From Pseudomonadota bacterium (lineage in GTDB: Bacteria > Pseudomonadota > Alphaproteobacteria > Rhizobiales > Hyphomicrobiaceae): a stretch of DNA of 39,029 bases. A model generated the notes under the pieces. That model worked only from the letters and a program-made list of their open reading frames with translations. It had not been told where the DNA came from and did not search any database. The position numbers were made by a program, and so were the translations under genes. Within the stretch, counting starts at the first letter, position 1; each line of letters opens with the position of its first letter. The DNA is taken from positions 1 through 39,029 of the forward strand of contig JAFECH010000005.1 of assembly GCA_018242255.1 (NCBI GenBank), read 5' to 3'. Shown piece by piece: positions 28,395-37,666 of the stretch.

Positions 28395-29447
28395 TCAAGC
28401 TCGGCGCTGCGATGGCGCACGCGTTTCGTCTTTCGTGGCCACTCTCGGCTTCACCGAAGCGGGCCGTTTTCCCGGTGCCAGATCCCGGACTTCCGCCGCA
28501 ACCGGCGCAGCGTCGTCCTGAACACCTACTTGGCCCAGCGGAGGCTGGACTTCAAGCCGTGGATCGAGCGAACGGCTGCAGCGCCAATAGAAGGCTACGC
28601 GGCGAACGAACGCTTGGGGTTTCTCTGCAAAGAGCCGCTGGGCGCGATATTCGGCCGTGGCGCGCAAGAGTTGCTGCTGTTGCCGGCAGAGGGCTATCGC
28701 AGCATCTTTTTGCTCATCGCTCATCGCCGGAGACTTGGTCGCCGCTGCGATCAGCACTGCCAGATCATGATCGTCGCCCAGCAATTGCGATAGTTCACGC
28801 GCCGCATGCGCCCTGACGGCAAACTCGTCGGGCCAAGCCTTCGACAAAAGCGACATCTGCCGCCAATGCCACTGCACCGCTTTCCGCAAATCGTGAAAAT
28901 TCTCGTCCGTTGGTTCTTCGTAGGCATACTTCGATGCCTTCCGCCCTTTGCGATAGCTCTCCGCGAGGCCGCCGGAGAGCGCAGCAAAACCGCGCTTGCT
29001 GAAAGGCATCTTCGCGAACTTTTCGGCTTCGCGCACCAACAGATGCTGCGCTTTTCGCGCAATGTTGGGATCGAGCGTTTCCGGCTCGTTCGGAGCCGCT
29101 GCCGTGAGCGCAGATTTCAACGGCGCCAGCGACGCACTGGCGTTGGCGACATCATTTGAAAGCTTACCGATCGTCTCCAGCATGACGGTCCGGTCGCGCC
29201 GCGCCGACAGCAGCCGGGCGATCTCACCGAGCGTCTTGTTTCGCCGACGAGCCGTATCGGCGCCAATGGCGTCGGCGGACAATCGAACAAGCGAGCGCAG
29301 ACGCTTCAGCGATTTGCGACACTCGTGGACATTTTTGGGTCCGACATCAGCCCCTGCCAGTTCGGCCAACGCGGCATCCAGCTGCTCGCGCGCAATCCGG
29401 CGAAAGCCTTTTTCAACAGGCTCGTGGGTCTTGAAGCGATACGGCAT
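28395..29447 (-). CDS. CHAD domain protein
   Basis: A 350-residue, mostly helical and very basic protein made largely of a CHAD domain (conserved histidine alpha-helical domain). The signature His residues with their basic helices are in KNVHECRKSLKRLRSLVRL (about 38-56) and ENFHDLRKAVQWHWRQMSLL (about 182-201). CHAD domains bind inorganic polyphosphate, and some are fused to or encoded beside CYTH triphosphatases; no CYTH gene is in view here. The last 70 residues are a Pro/Arg/Ala-rich, probably disordered tail. It sits between thiE and hemH on the same strand. The ATG at 29447 has no strong ribosome site, but conserved sequence begins soon after. Confidence 0.85.
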   Translation of the reverse strand: MPYRFKTHEPVEKGFRRIAREQLDAALAELAGADVGPKNVHECRKSLKRLRSLVRLSADAIGADTARRRNKTLGEIARLLSARRDRTVMLETIGKLSNDVANASASLAPLKSALTAAAPNEPETLDPNIARKAQHLLVREAEKFAKMPFSKRGFAALSGGLAESYRKGRKASKYAYEEPTDENFHDLRKAVQWHWRQMSLLSKAWPDEFAVRAHAARELSQLLGDDHDLAVLIAAATKSPAMSDEQKDAAIALCRQQQQLLRATAEYRAQRLFAEKPQAFVRRVAFYWRCSRSLDPRLEVQPPLGQVGVQDDAAPVAAEVRDLAPGKRPASVKPRVATKDETRAPSQRRA

Positions 29448-29568
29448 ACGCAGGAACGGCTCTGAACTCTGGCGAAGACGGGATAAGCGTTATCGTAAAT
29501 TCGAACCACACAAAACTGTCATAAACGAGTGCGCTGACAAGCTCCTGGTTAACACGAAATTGGCGCAT

Positions 29569-30171
29569 CTATCGAGTTTGCAACTGTCGCAACCAGAGTT
29601 CGATCCGCGCTTCGGGATCGGGGGCCGTAAAGAAGTCCGTAATCACGGCGAGGCTATCGGCTCCGGCTTCCAGCACCCCTGCGGCACGCTCAGGCGTCAG
29701 ACCGCCGATGGCGACGAGCGGCAACTTACCGAGCCTCAGCCGCCATTCCTTAACTTTATCAATGCCTTGCGGAAGCCAGGGCATTGCTTTGAGCTTGGTC
29801 TCATAGATCGGCCCAAGCGCCACGTAATCGGGCTCAGCTGCGAGCGCGATATCGAGCTCGGCAGCATCGTGCGTCGAGATCCCGAGCTTTACCCCAGCGA
29901 GCTTGATAGCTTCGAGATCGGCGTCGCGAAGATCTTCCTGCCCTAAATGGATGAAGCCGACGCCTCCATCCAGCGCCGCCTCCCAATAGTCGTTGAGCAC
30001 CAGCGTGCAGCCATGCTGCCGGCAAAAAGCATTCGCGCGTTTGGCTTGCGCCGCAACATCCGCTGGGGAAGCATCCTTGATGCGAAGCTGCACGAACTTC
30101 ACGCCAAGCGGCACGATGCGTTCGAGCCAGCCGACATCGGGCACGATGGGATAAAAGCGTTCGAGGATCAT
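29569..30171 (-). CDS. thiE: Thiamine-phosphate synthase
   Basis: A 200-residue TIM-barrel enzyme that joins the HMP pyrimidine diphosphate and the thiazole phosphate to give thiamine phosphate. Landmarks are VKFVQLRIKDAS (substrate-binding Gln and Lys), CTLVLNDYWEAAL with the Asn-Asp pair, GFIHLGQEDL, LGISTHDAAEL, YVALGPIYETKLKAM and VAIGGLTPERA. The segment after LGPIY lacks the Thr-Ser-Thr-Lys wording of E. coli-type ThiE and resembles the form I recall from Rhizobiales. It follows thiG by 25 bases in the same unit. No thiC or thiD is in this window. Confidence 0.92.
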   Translation of the reverse strand: MILERFYPIVPDVGWLERIVPLGVKFVQLRIKDASPADVAAQAKRANAFCRQHGCTLVLNDYWEAALDGGVGFIHLGQEDLRDADLEAIKLAGVKLGISTHDAAELDIALAAEPDYVALGPIYETKLKAMPWLPQGIDKVKEWRLRLGKLPLVAIGGLTPERAAGVLEAGADSLAVITDFFTAPDPEARIELWLRQLQTR

Positions 30172-30196
30172 CTGCAGTAAACTCTAATGCTGCCGC

Positions 30197-31012
30197 TCAA
30201 TCGAGATCGAAAAACGGCGTGCCCGCAACAGGCGTGGACGGCACGGCCATATCGCGCGCTGGAATGAGCCCAGCTTCATATCCAAGGCGTCCCGCCTGAA
30301 TGGCAGCCGCAAAGGCCGCGGCCATGCGGACCGGATCGGCAGCCTTGGCAACGGCCGTATTGAGCAACACGGCATCGTAGCCAAGCTCCATCGCCAAGGC
30401 GGCGTGCGACGGCGCACCGATCCCCGCATCGACGACGAGCGTCACATCGGGGAAATAAGCCCGTAAGCTTTTCAATGCCGGGGCATTTGCCAAGCCGCGG
30501 CCACTACCGATCGGCGCGCCCCACGGCATAATGACGTCGCATCCCGCGCGCTGTAGCCGTTCCGCAACCGAAAGATCTTCCGTTGTGTATGGAAGCACCT
30601 TGAACCCGTCGCGCGCTAGCACGCCGGCAGCCTCGACCAATCCAAACACGTCAGGCTGCAACGTATCGTCGTTCGCGATCACTTCGAGCTTGATCCAGTT
30701 GGTATCGAAAAGTTCACGCGCCATTTGCGCGGTCGTAATCGCCTCGCCCGCGGTCCGGCAACCCGCCGTGTTCGGCAGCACGCGCACTCCCAGATCGCGA
30801 ATGATTTCGAGAAACCGCTCACCGAGCTTGCCGCCGGCCGCCTCACGGCGCAGCGACACCGTCACGACGTTCGCGGCCGAAGCGGTAACAGCCCCCTTCA
30901 GGATGGCCGGGGACGGGTAGCCCGCTGTTCCAAGCAACAGCCGCGATCCAATCGTCTCTCCGTAGATCGAAAGGCTCTGCGCCGTGTGAAGCTTGTCGTC
31001 ACGAATGTTCAT
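30197..31012 (-). CDS. thiG: Thiazole synthase
   Basis: A 271-residue thiazole synthase, which condenses 1-deoxyxylulose-5-phosphate, dehydroglycine and sulfur from ThiS thiocarboxylate into thiazole phosphate carboxylate. The Schiff-base Lys108 is in [46 protein letters not shown] and [19 protein letters not shown] are all present and canonical for the barrel. The length is slightly above the 255-260 typical of the family because of about ten extra residues at the N-terminus, where an alternative start cannot be excluded. It lies between thiS and thiE, 33 and 25 bases apart. Confidence 0.95.
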   Translation of the reverse strand: MNIRDDKLHTAQSLSIYGETIGSRLLLGTAGYPSPAILKGAVTASAANVVTVSLRREAAGGKLGERFLEIIRDLGVRVLPNTAGCRTAGEAITTAQMARELFDTNWIKLEVIANDDTLQPDVFGLVEAAGVLARDGFKVLPYTTEDLSVAERLQRAGCDVIMPWGAPIGSGRGLANAPALKSLRAYFPDVTLVVDAGIGAPSHAALAMELGYDAVLLNTAVAKAADPVRMAAAFAAAIQAGRLGYEAGLIPARDMAVPSTPVAGTPFFDLD

Positions 31013-31045
31013 ATCGACCCAAAGGCCTCATCTATCCGCCGGGAT

Positions 31046-31246
31046 CTAACCACCTTGGCGCGCGGACACGATCTCGATCCGATCGCCGCCATCGAGCGCC
31101 GTCGTAGCACGCCGGGCCTCGGGTACGAACTGGCCATTAAGCGCGGTCGCGACCTTGGCACCGGCAAGCCCCTGTTCTTCGATCAGAGCTGCGAGCGTGC
31201 GGGCCGAACTCTCAGCTTTGCGTCCGTTGACGACGAGTTCGATCAT
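31046..31246 (-). CDS. thiS: Sulfur carrier protein ThiS
   Basis: A 66-residue ubiquitin-fold sulfur carrier. It begins MIELVVNGRKAES, the usual opening of the family, and ends in the obligatory Gly-Gly (SARQGG) that is adenylated by ThiF and turned into a thiocarboxylate. The start at 31246 gives the exact family length. In-frame starts at 31264 and 31309 would add residues with no family likeness; GAGG lies close to the chosen ATG. It heads thiS-thiG-thiE. The 188 bases up to the divergent aas gene show no TPP riboswitch. Confidence 0.92.
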   Translation of the reverse strand: MIELVVNGRKAESSARTLAALIEEQGLAGAKVATALNGQFVPEARRATTALDGGDRIEIVSARQGG

Positions 31247-31434
31247 GACCTCGTGTTGTACCATCGCCCTATCTTCTGAACTGATTGCCGGACATGGGAA
31301 TTTCAACATCGTTTACCAGAGCGGATGCTGATTTTTTACCTGATATAGCCAAAATCGATCAAAAAGGCCTCGCCAATCCGCCGCATTGCTCCCTTCCATT
31401 GCTCCGGTTCCGCAGAAACAAGGACTGCTCGCAC

Positions 31435-34400
31435 ATGTTCGCCCGCCTATTGTCGTCGCGCCGTTTCGCGCCGCTGTTCTGGAGCCAGCTGCTGGCGGCG
31501 CTCAACGACAATCTGCTGAAAAACGCGCTGGCCATGCTCGTGATCTATAAACTCGCAATGGAGAATGGGCCGGCGTTGGGCACGCTGGCGGGCGCCGCAC
31601 TCGTGCTGCCGTTCTTCCTATTTTCAGCGCTCGCTGGCCAACTCGCCGACAAGTTCGATAAGGCGAAAGTCGCAGCGCGCGTCCGCTTGATCGAAATTCC
31701 GATTGCGATCGCTGCCGCCGCCGGCTTTCTCATTCCATCCGTGCCGCTGCTGTTCGTCGCGCTGATTTTATTCGGAACCTTGAGCGCCTTTTTCGGCCCG
31801 GTTAAATACGGCCTGCTGCCCTCGCACCTCGAAGTGAAGGAATTGCCATCCGGCAATGCGCTGATCGAAGGCGCGACTTTCATCGCCATTCTGATCGGCA
31901 CAGTCGGTGGCAACTTCGCGTCCGGGACCCACGCTGAGCTTATCGCCGTCTGCTGTGCCATCATCTGCATTTCGGTGCTGGGCTGGCTGTCTGCACGTCA
32001 TATCCCTCCAGCCCCATCGTCCGTTCCCGATCTCAAGATCGACCGAAATATCGCGACTTCGACGATCACTCTGCTGAAGGATTTGCGCGGCGACAAACGC
32101 ATCTGGCAAGGCGCCCTGATTACGTCGTGGTTTTGGCTCGTCGGCGCAGGTGTTCTCGCGCTGTTGCAGAACCTCATCCCGCAAGTGCTGAACGGCGCTC
32201 CGTCGGTTTACACTCTGGCGCTTTTCACCTTCGCAGTCGGCGTCGCCTTCGGATCGGTGGTCGCTGCTCGCGCCAGTTCCAACCGCCCTAATCTCGCTCT
32301 CGTTCCGATCGGCGCGTTGCTGATGGGCATCTTCCTGCTTGATCTTGCGTGGCTTGCTTCGAGAACACAGCCCGCCGCAACCCCGATGACGCCGTGGGAT
32401 GTCGTCACGTCGATCGGCGGCCTGCACATGCTGATCGCTCTCGCCGGCATCGCGATAGCAGGCGGCTTCTACATCGTGCCCGCATTTGCTGCTGTTCAAG
32501 CCTGGTCGCCGGTTGATTATCGCTCACGTGTCATCGCAGGCTGCAACGTGCTCTCGGCCGCTTTCATGACCGCCGTAGGCCTGCTGATCGCCACCCTCCA
32601 GTTCGAAAAAGTTTCAGTCTCCATGCTTTATGCCGGTCTCGGCATCGCCAACATCATCGTTGTTGCGCTCGTCCTGCGCGCGTGGGGCGCGGAGGGCGTG
32701 AAAGACGTCAGCCTATTCCTTTTCAAGACATTCTTCGGGCTCGAAGTGCACGGCCGCGAAAACCTGCCCAAGGTCGGCGAGCGGGCAATCATCGCGCCAA
32801 ACCACGTCAGCCTGCTTGACGCGGGGCTCATGCACGCCTTGACACCCTCTCACACGGCCTACGCCGTCGACACGATGATTGCTCAGACGTGGTGGGCAAA
32901 GCCGTTCCTGAAGCTTGCGCAGTTCTACACGATCGACCCGACGCGCCCGCTCGGCATGCGTGGCCTGATCAATGCGGTAAAAGACGGAACCTCAATCGTC
33001 ATCTTCCCGGAAGGACGCCTCACGGTCACGGGCGGCTTGATGAAGGTCTACGACGGTACCGCCATGATCGCCGACAAGGCCGACGCGCCGATCATCCCTG
33101 TGCGCATCGACGGTCCAGAACGGTCGCACTTCGGCTATCTCAGCAAGGCGCAGACGCGCAAAGCCTGGTTTCCGAAAACAACGGTGACGATCCTACCTCC
33201 CGTGTGGCTGAAGATCGATCCGGCTTTGCGCGGCAAAGCCCGGCGTCAGGCGGCGGGAGCTGCTTTACAAGACGTCATGACCGACACCGCAGTGCTGACG
33301 ACGCCGATCAACCAGACGCTGTTCGAAGCGCTCGTTCTTGCCCACCAGACGCGCGACACCGGCAAGCCGGCGATCGAAGACCCGCTCGGCACCAAGCTGA
33401 CGTATAAAAAATTGATCGTCGGCGCTCAGGTCCTCGGGGCCAAGATTGCACCGATGCTACCGCCCGTCGGATCGTCAGTCGGCGTCCTTCTCCCGAACTC
33501 GGCCGGCGTCATCGTTACCTTCTTCGCACTACAGACAACTGGCCGCGTGCCCGCGATGCTGAACTTCTCCTCGGGCCCGGCGAACGTTGTCTCCGCCTGC
33601 AAGGCCGCGAAGGTCGACGTTGTGCTGACGTCCCGGGTGTTCGTGGAAAAGGGCCATCTCGAACCGCTCATCAAAGCGCTCGAAGGCGTCGTTCGCATCG
33701 TCTACCTCGAAGATATTCGCCAGACGATCACCTTCGCCGACAAGGTCAAAGGCCTGACGCAAGGCACCCACCCGCAGGTGACGGTCGATTACAACGCTCC
33801 TGCCGCCATCCTTTTTACCTCTGGCTCCGAAGGCACCCCGAAAGGCGTCGTGCTTTCGCATCGCAATTTACTGGCCAACTGCGCTCAGACTCTCACACGC
33901 GTCGCCTGCAACGGCACCGACAAGGTCTTCAACGCCCTTCCGGTGTTCCATTCGTTCGGACTGACGGCGGGCGTGCTGATGCCTCTCGTCGCCGGTGTGC
34001 CGATCTTTCTTTATCCGACGCCCCTGCACTATCGGATCATTCCTGAACTCGTTTATCAGTCGAATGCCACGATCATGTTCGGCACCGATACGTTCCTGAC
34101 TGGCTACGCCCGCGCCGCTCACCCTTACGACTTTGCCCGCGTCCGCTTGGTCGTGGCCGGTGCCGAAGCCATCAAGGACCGCACGCGCCAACTCTATATG
34201 GACCGTTTTGGCGTGCGCATTCTCGAAGGCTACGGCGTTACTGAAACGGCCCCGGTCCTCGCGATCAACACGCCACTCGCGAACAAGGCGCACAGTGTCG
34301 GCCGCATGTCACCGCTGATGGACTATAAGCTCGAACCAGTCCCCGGCATCGAACAAGGCGGCCGCCTATACGTGCGCGGCCCGAACGTCATGCTCGGCTA

Positions 34401-34878
34401 TTATCGCGCAGAAAATCCCGGCGTCCTCGAACCGCCTGCCGACGGTTGGCATGATACCGGCGACATCGTCGAGATCGATGCGCAAGGGTTCATCTTCATC
34501 AAGGGACGCGCCAAGCGCTTCGCCAAGGTGGGCGGCGAGATGATTTCGCTGTCGGCCGTCGAGGCGCTCGCCGCTGAGCTTTGGCCACAGCAGATATCCG
34601 TCGTCGTTGCGCTGCCTGATCTGCGCAAAGGCGAACGCCTCGTACTCCTGACAACAGACGCCAAGTGCAAGCGTGAAGATTTCCAGAAGTTCGCACGCCA
34701 GAAAGGCGCGACGGAGCTGATGGTTCCGGCGGAAATTCTGGTCGTTAGTAAGATCCCGCTGTTGGGCACCGGCAAGCCCGATTACGTTGCGAGCCTCGCG
34801 CTCGCCAAGGAAATGGTTGCCGCCAAGCAGGCCGCGTTAGGGGGCACTGAACAGCAGCCCCTCACGCCGGCCGTCTGA
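31435..34878 (+). CDS. aas: Bifunctional acyl-ACP synthetase / lysophospholipid acyltransferase with LplT-like transporter domain
   Basis: An 1147-residue three-domain fusion. Residues 1 to about 425 are an MFS transporter of the LplT lysophospholipid flippase type (FAPLFWSQLLAALNDNLLKN at the start). Next is a PlsC acyltransferase with His457-x4-Asp462 (NHVSLLD) and FPEGRLTVTG. Last is an acyl-adenylating ligase with the P-loop-like FTSGSEGTPKG (residues 794-804), EGYGVTETAPVL, DTGDIVEI and GRAKRFAKVGGEMIS. In E. coli the same jobs are done by separate LplT and Aas proteins that re-acylate lysophosphatidylethanolamine at the inner membrane. The start at 31435 matches the family opening. The gene lies between thiO and thiS in opposite orientation, and its end overlaps the end of thiO. 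Confidence 0.92.
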   Translation: MFARLLSSRRFAPLFWSQLLAALNDNLLKNALAMLVIYKLAMENGPALGTLAGAALVLPFFLFSALAGQLADKFDKAKVAARVRLIEIPIAIAAAAGFLIPSVPLLFVALILFGTLSAFFGPVKYGLLPSHLEVKELPSGNALIEGATFIAILIGTVGGNFASGTHAELIAVCCAIICISVLGWLSARHIPPAPSSVPDLKIDRNIATSTITLLKDLRGDKRIWQGALITSWFWLVGAGVLALLQNLIPQVLNGAPSVYTLALFTFAVGVAFGSVVAARASSNRPNLALVPIGALLMGIFLLDLAWLASRTQPAATPMTPWDVVTSIGGLHMLIALAGIAIAGGFYIVPAFAAVQAWSPVDYRSRVIAGCNVLSAAFMTAVGLLIATLQFEKVSVSMLYAGLGIANIIVVALVLRAWGAEGVKDVSLFLFKTFFGLEVHGRENLPKVGERAIIAPNHVSLLDAGLMHALTPSHTAYAVDTMIAQTWWAKPFLKLAQFYTIDPTRPLGMRGLINAVKDGTSIVIFPEGRLTVTGGLMKVYDGTAMIADKADAPIIPVRIDGPERSHFGYLSKAQTRKAWFPKTTVTILPPVWLKIDPALRGKARRQAAGAALQDVMTDTAVLTTPINQTLFEALVLAHQTRDTGKPAIEDPLGTKLTYKKLIVGAQVLGAKIAPMLPPVGSSVGVLLPNSAGVIVTFFALQTTGRVPAMLNFSSGPANVVSACKAAKVDVVLTSRVFVEKGHLEPLIKALEGVVRIVYLEDIRQTITFADKVKGLTQGTHPQVTVDYNAPAAILFTSGSEGTPKGVVLSHRNLLANCAQTLTRVACNGTDKVFNALPVFHSFGLTAGVLMPLVAGVPIFLYPTPLHYRIIPELVYQSNATIMFGTDTFLTGYARAAHPYDFARVRLVVAGAEAIKDRTRQLYMDRFGVRILEGYGVTETAPVLAINTPLANKAHSVGRMSPLMDYKLEPVPGIEQGGRLYVRGPNVMLGYYRAENPGVLEPPADGWHDTGDIVEIDAQGFIFIKGRAKRFAKVGGEMISLSAVEALAAELWPQQISVVVALPDLRKGERLVLLTTDAKCKREDFQKFARQKGATELMVPAEILVVSKIPLLGTGKPDYVASLALAKEMVAAKQAALGGTEQQPLTPAV

Positions 34879-35835
34879 CAGGTAACCCAGCACCTCGCGT
34901 GCAAGCACAGGTGCCAGCAGGAAGCCGTGCCGGTAAGCGCCGTTGACGCGAATGACGCTGCCGCCGTCTTCAACCAGGATGCGCGGTACGTTGTCGGGAA
35001 ATGACGGCCGAACGCCCGCGCCCATTTCCAGCACCGCCGCTTCGCCAAATGCCGGATGTAGCGCATAGGCCGAGCCCAAGAGATCGAGCGCCGACTTGAG
35101 CGTCATCGGACCATCGTCCTCGCGCTCAACCACACTCGCGCCAACCACAAACCGCCCGTCGCCTTGCGGAACGACATAGATCGGCTGGCGCGGATGCAAG
35201 AGCCGCACGGGCCGAGCGAGGTTCACGTCTTGCGTGGAAATCATCACGCGCTCGCCGCGGACACCGCGCAACGCTTTGAGATCGCTCTGCGCGCCGATGC
35301 CCCGACAATCGATCTCGATACCGTCTGCGCCGCCCCCCCACGGCGTTCCGAAACGAACGTCTCCGCCCAGCGCCTGAATCTTATCGAGAAGCCAGTTGAG
35401 CGCCGCGCGCGCATCGAGATGCGATTCCGCTTCGAAATACAGTCCGCGCTCGAACCGGCCCGCCAGCGCAGGCTCAAGCGCGCCGATGCGCGCTGCTCCG
35501 ACGACGTCGTGCCCCTCTGTCATGCTTTGGAACCGCGCAAGATCGCCCGTATCGCGCGCATGCGCCACGACGAGCGTTCCGTTGTCGATCGTAGCCGGAT
35601 ATTCCTTCCGCCAGATCTTCAGCGACTCTCGCCCAAGGTCTCGAACGATCGGCGGCGCGCCCTCCGCCTCACATTCCGGCGCAATCATCGCGCCCGCCCA
35701 CCGGCTCGACGCCTGCGCAAACGGCGTGGCGCTCTCCTCGATCAAGCGAACGCGATAGCCGGCCTTGGCCAGCGTATAAGCTTGCCACAGGCCGAAGATG
35801 CCGGCGCCGACGACGGTGATAGTCGAATTGCTCAC
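34837..35835 (-). CDS. thiO: Glycine oxidase ThiO
   Basis: A 332-residue FAD-dependent amine oxidase of the DAO fold. In thiamine synthesis ThiO oxidises glycine to the dehydroglycine used by ThiG. The FAD-binding ITVVGAGIFGLWQAYTLAKA is at the N-terminus, with the family's ASSRWAGAMIAP, then CRGIGAQSDL, GDGRFVVGASVVERED and the C-terminal VNGAYRHGFLLAPVLA that closes the flavin site. I place the start at the GTG at 35835, just ahead of the FAD motif; a TTG at 35871 overlapping the ggt stop is an alternative. It follows ggt by 32 bases. It is cut off from thiSGE by aas, and its last 42 bases are antisense to the aas end. Confidence 0.9.
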   Translation of the reverse strand: MSNSTITVVGAGIFGLWQAYTLAKAGYRVRLIEESATPFAQASSRWAGAMIAPECEAEGAPPIVRDLGRESLKIWRKEYPATIDNGTLVVAHARDTGDLARFQSMTEGHDVVGAARIGALEPALAGRFERGLYFEAESHLDARAALNWLLDKIQALGGDVRFGTPWGGGADGIEIDCRGIGAQSDLKALRGVRGERVMISTQDVNLARPVRLLHPRQPIYVVPQGDGRFVVGASVVEREDDGPMTLKSALDLLGSAYALHPAFGEAAVLEMGAGVRPSFPDNVPRILVEDGGSVIRVNGAYRHGFLLAPVLAREVLGYLSDGRREGLLFSAP

Positions 35836-35867
35836 GTTGGGAACTCTTAGCCGCCTCCTACTTTCTC

Positions 35868-37616
35868 TCAATCGCCGAGCGCTACGCCCTCGCGGCGCGG
35901 ATCGGCTCCGCCTTCAAGCAAAGCGCCGTCGCGAGCGACCGTATTGACACCAGACGTCATCGTAGCGCCGGCAACCGTCTGACCGTATAGCGTAAGCTCG
36001 TAGCCCGGCCAAAGGATCGGCTGTGAATATTCAATCAGAAACGGGCCGCCCTGACAGCCGAAATTCGTCAACGAGGCGGCCTGCTGAGCATTCATATCCC
36101 AATCGATCATCGCAACCAGCGTCTTGACGACATAGAGAATGATCTGCGATCCGCCGGGCGAGCCGGTGACGATCTCTGGATTTCCGTCCGCACCGAGCAC
36201 GATCGTCGGCGCCATCGAACTACGCGGCCGCTTGCCACCTTCAACGGCATTAGCGAGCGCAACGCCATCATCGTCGACCGGCTTGAAGGAGAAATCCGTG
36301 AGTTCGTTGTTGAGCAGGAATCCCTTTGCCCAAAGATGCGACCCGAACGCGCTCTCGATGGTCGCCGTCATGGAAAACGCGTTGCCATCATCGTCAATGA
36401 TCGAAACCTGCGTCGTGCCGGGCACTTCATACGTCGCATCGACGCCGAACGTCTTTTTCGCCAGTCCCGGCGGCAAACCGGGCTCAGCCTTCTCCATCGC
36501 TTTCTTCGGATCGATCAGTTTCCGCCGCTCGGCGAGATAGCCATCGTCGAGAAGCCCCGATGGAACCGGAATGCGGTCCGGATCGCCGATGTAGCGATTG
36601 CGGTCGGCGTAAGCGAGCTTTTCTGCCTCCGAAATGATGTGCAGCGCTGGCGCGGTCATCGCCGCGGCCGGACCTTGCACTTGCGAGAATGGCTCAATGA
36701 GCGTCAGCACCGCGCCGACCGTTAGGCCGCCCGAAGACGGCGGCCCCATTCCGCAAACCTTTCGCCCGCGATAATTGACGCAAACGGGCGGCCGTTCCGG
36801 TGCCTTGTACTCAGCAAGATCCGCAGCAGTCATATCGCCTTTGATGCTCGTTGCGCCCTGCACCGCCGCAACGATCGCGTTCGCGACGTCGCCGGAATAG
36901 AAAGCGTCAGGCCCCTTATCCGCGATCAGGCGAAGCGTTGCCGCGTATGCCGGGTTCTTCAGCAATTCGCCTTCCGCGCGAGGCCGCGTACCGCCTTCGT
37001 AAAAATAAGCGCGTGCCTCCGGCGCAAAGTTTTGCGGATTGTCGTTGGCAAGCAAAGCTGCAAGCCGCGGCGAAACATGAAAACCGTCGTCAGCGAGCTT
37101 GATGGCCGGCTCGAACAAATCCTTCCACGGCAGCTTGCCGTGCTTTTCATGTGCCGCGTAAAGAGCGCGCAGCACCCCCGGCACACCGACGCTCAAGCCC
37201 GACAGGACGGCATCTTCGAACGCCAGTGGCTTGCCGTCTTTGGTGAGAAAGCGGTCCGGCTCTGCGGCGGCCGGTGCCGTTTCGCGACCGTCGAAAGTGG
37301 TGACCAAGCGCGTTTTCGCATCCCAGTATGTAATGAAAGCACCACCGCCGAGCCCCGACGATTGCGGCTCAACAAGACCCAGCACCATTTCAGTGGCGAT
37401 GGCGGCATCGACGGCCGATCCGCCCTTGCGGAGAATCTCACGGCCGGCTTCCGCCGCTGACGGCTCCGCCGCAGCAATCATATGCCGTTTGGCGGTAACG
37501 AGCGTCTTCGCGGTTGTTCCCGATGCGGCCTCGGGCGGCGGCCGAAACTCCTGCGCTGATGCCGCCACGGAAGCGGCGAGCAGGCACGAGGCGACAAGCA
37601 AAATTCGAAACGTCAT
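35868..37616 (-). CDS. ggt: Gamma-glutamyltransferase
   Basis: A 582-residue exported Ntn-hydrolase that transfers or hydrolyses the gamma-glutamyl group of glutathione and related peptides. The signal peptide is FRILLVASCLLAASVAASA. The large-subunit part includes GGSAVDAAIATEMVLGLVEP, SSGLGGGAFITYWD and GPPSSGGLTVG. The precursor is expected to cut itself before Thr401 in PGTTQVSIIDDDGNAFSMT, giving the N-terminal nucleophile of the small subunit; ELTDFSF and GSPGGSQIILYVV follow. The length is normal for a single precursor. GGAG lies 6 bases before the ATG at 37616. It lies between a cupin gene and thiO on one strand, with gaps of 50 and 32 bases. Confidence 0.95.
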   Translation of the reverse strand: MTFRILLVASCLLAASVAASAQEFRPPPEAASGTTAKTLVTAKRHMIAAAEPSAAEAGREILRKGGSAVDAAIATEMVLGLVEPQSSGLGGGAFITYWDAKTRLVTTFDGRETAPAAAEPDRFLTKDGKPLAFEDAVLSGLSVGVPGVLRALYAAHEKHGKLPWKDLFEPAIKLADDGFHVSPRLAALLANDNPQNFAPEARAYFYEGGTRPRAEGELLKNPAYAATLRLIADKGPDAFYSGDVANAIVAAVQGATSIKGDMTAADLAEYKAPERPPVCVNYRGRKVCGMGPPSSGGLTVGAVLTLIEPFSQVQGPAAAMTAPALHIISEAEKLAYADRNRYIGDPDRIPVPSGLLDDGYLAERRKLIDPKKAMEKAEPGLPPGLAKKTFGVDATYEVPGTTQVSIIDDDGNAFSMTATIESAFGSHLWAKGFLLNNELTDFSFKPVDDDGVALANAVEGGKRPRSSMAPTIVLGADGNPEIVTGSPGGSQIILYVVKTLVAMIDWDMNAQQAASLTNFGCQGGPFLIEYSQPILWPGYELTLYGQTVAGATMTSGVNTVARDGALLEGGADPRREGVALGD

Positions 37617-37666
37617 TCCAACTCCGGGCGGGATTTGCCGCACCCGGCCCGAAGCGCGCGCGGAAA

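Noticed and set aside
31247-31434. Possible TPP riboswitch between thiS and aas
   Set aside because: The conserved CUGAGA and CUGGAUAAUGCCAGC-type segments of the thi box are absent on both strands.
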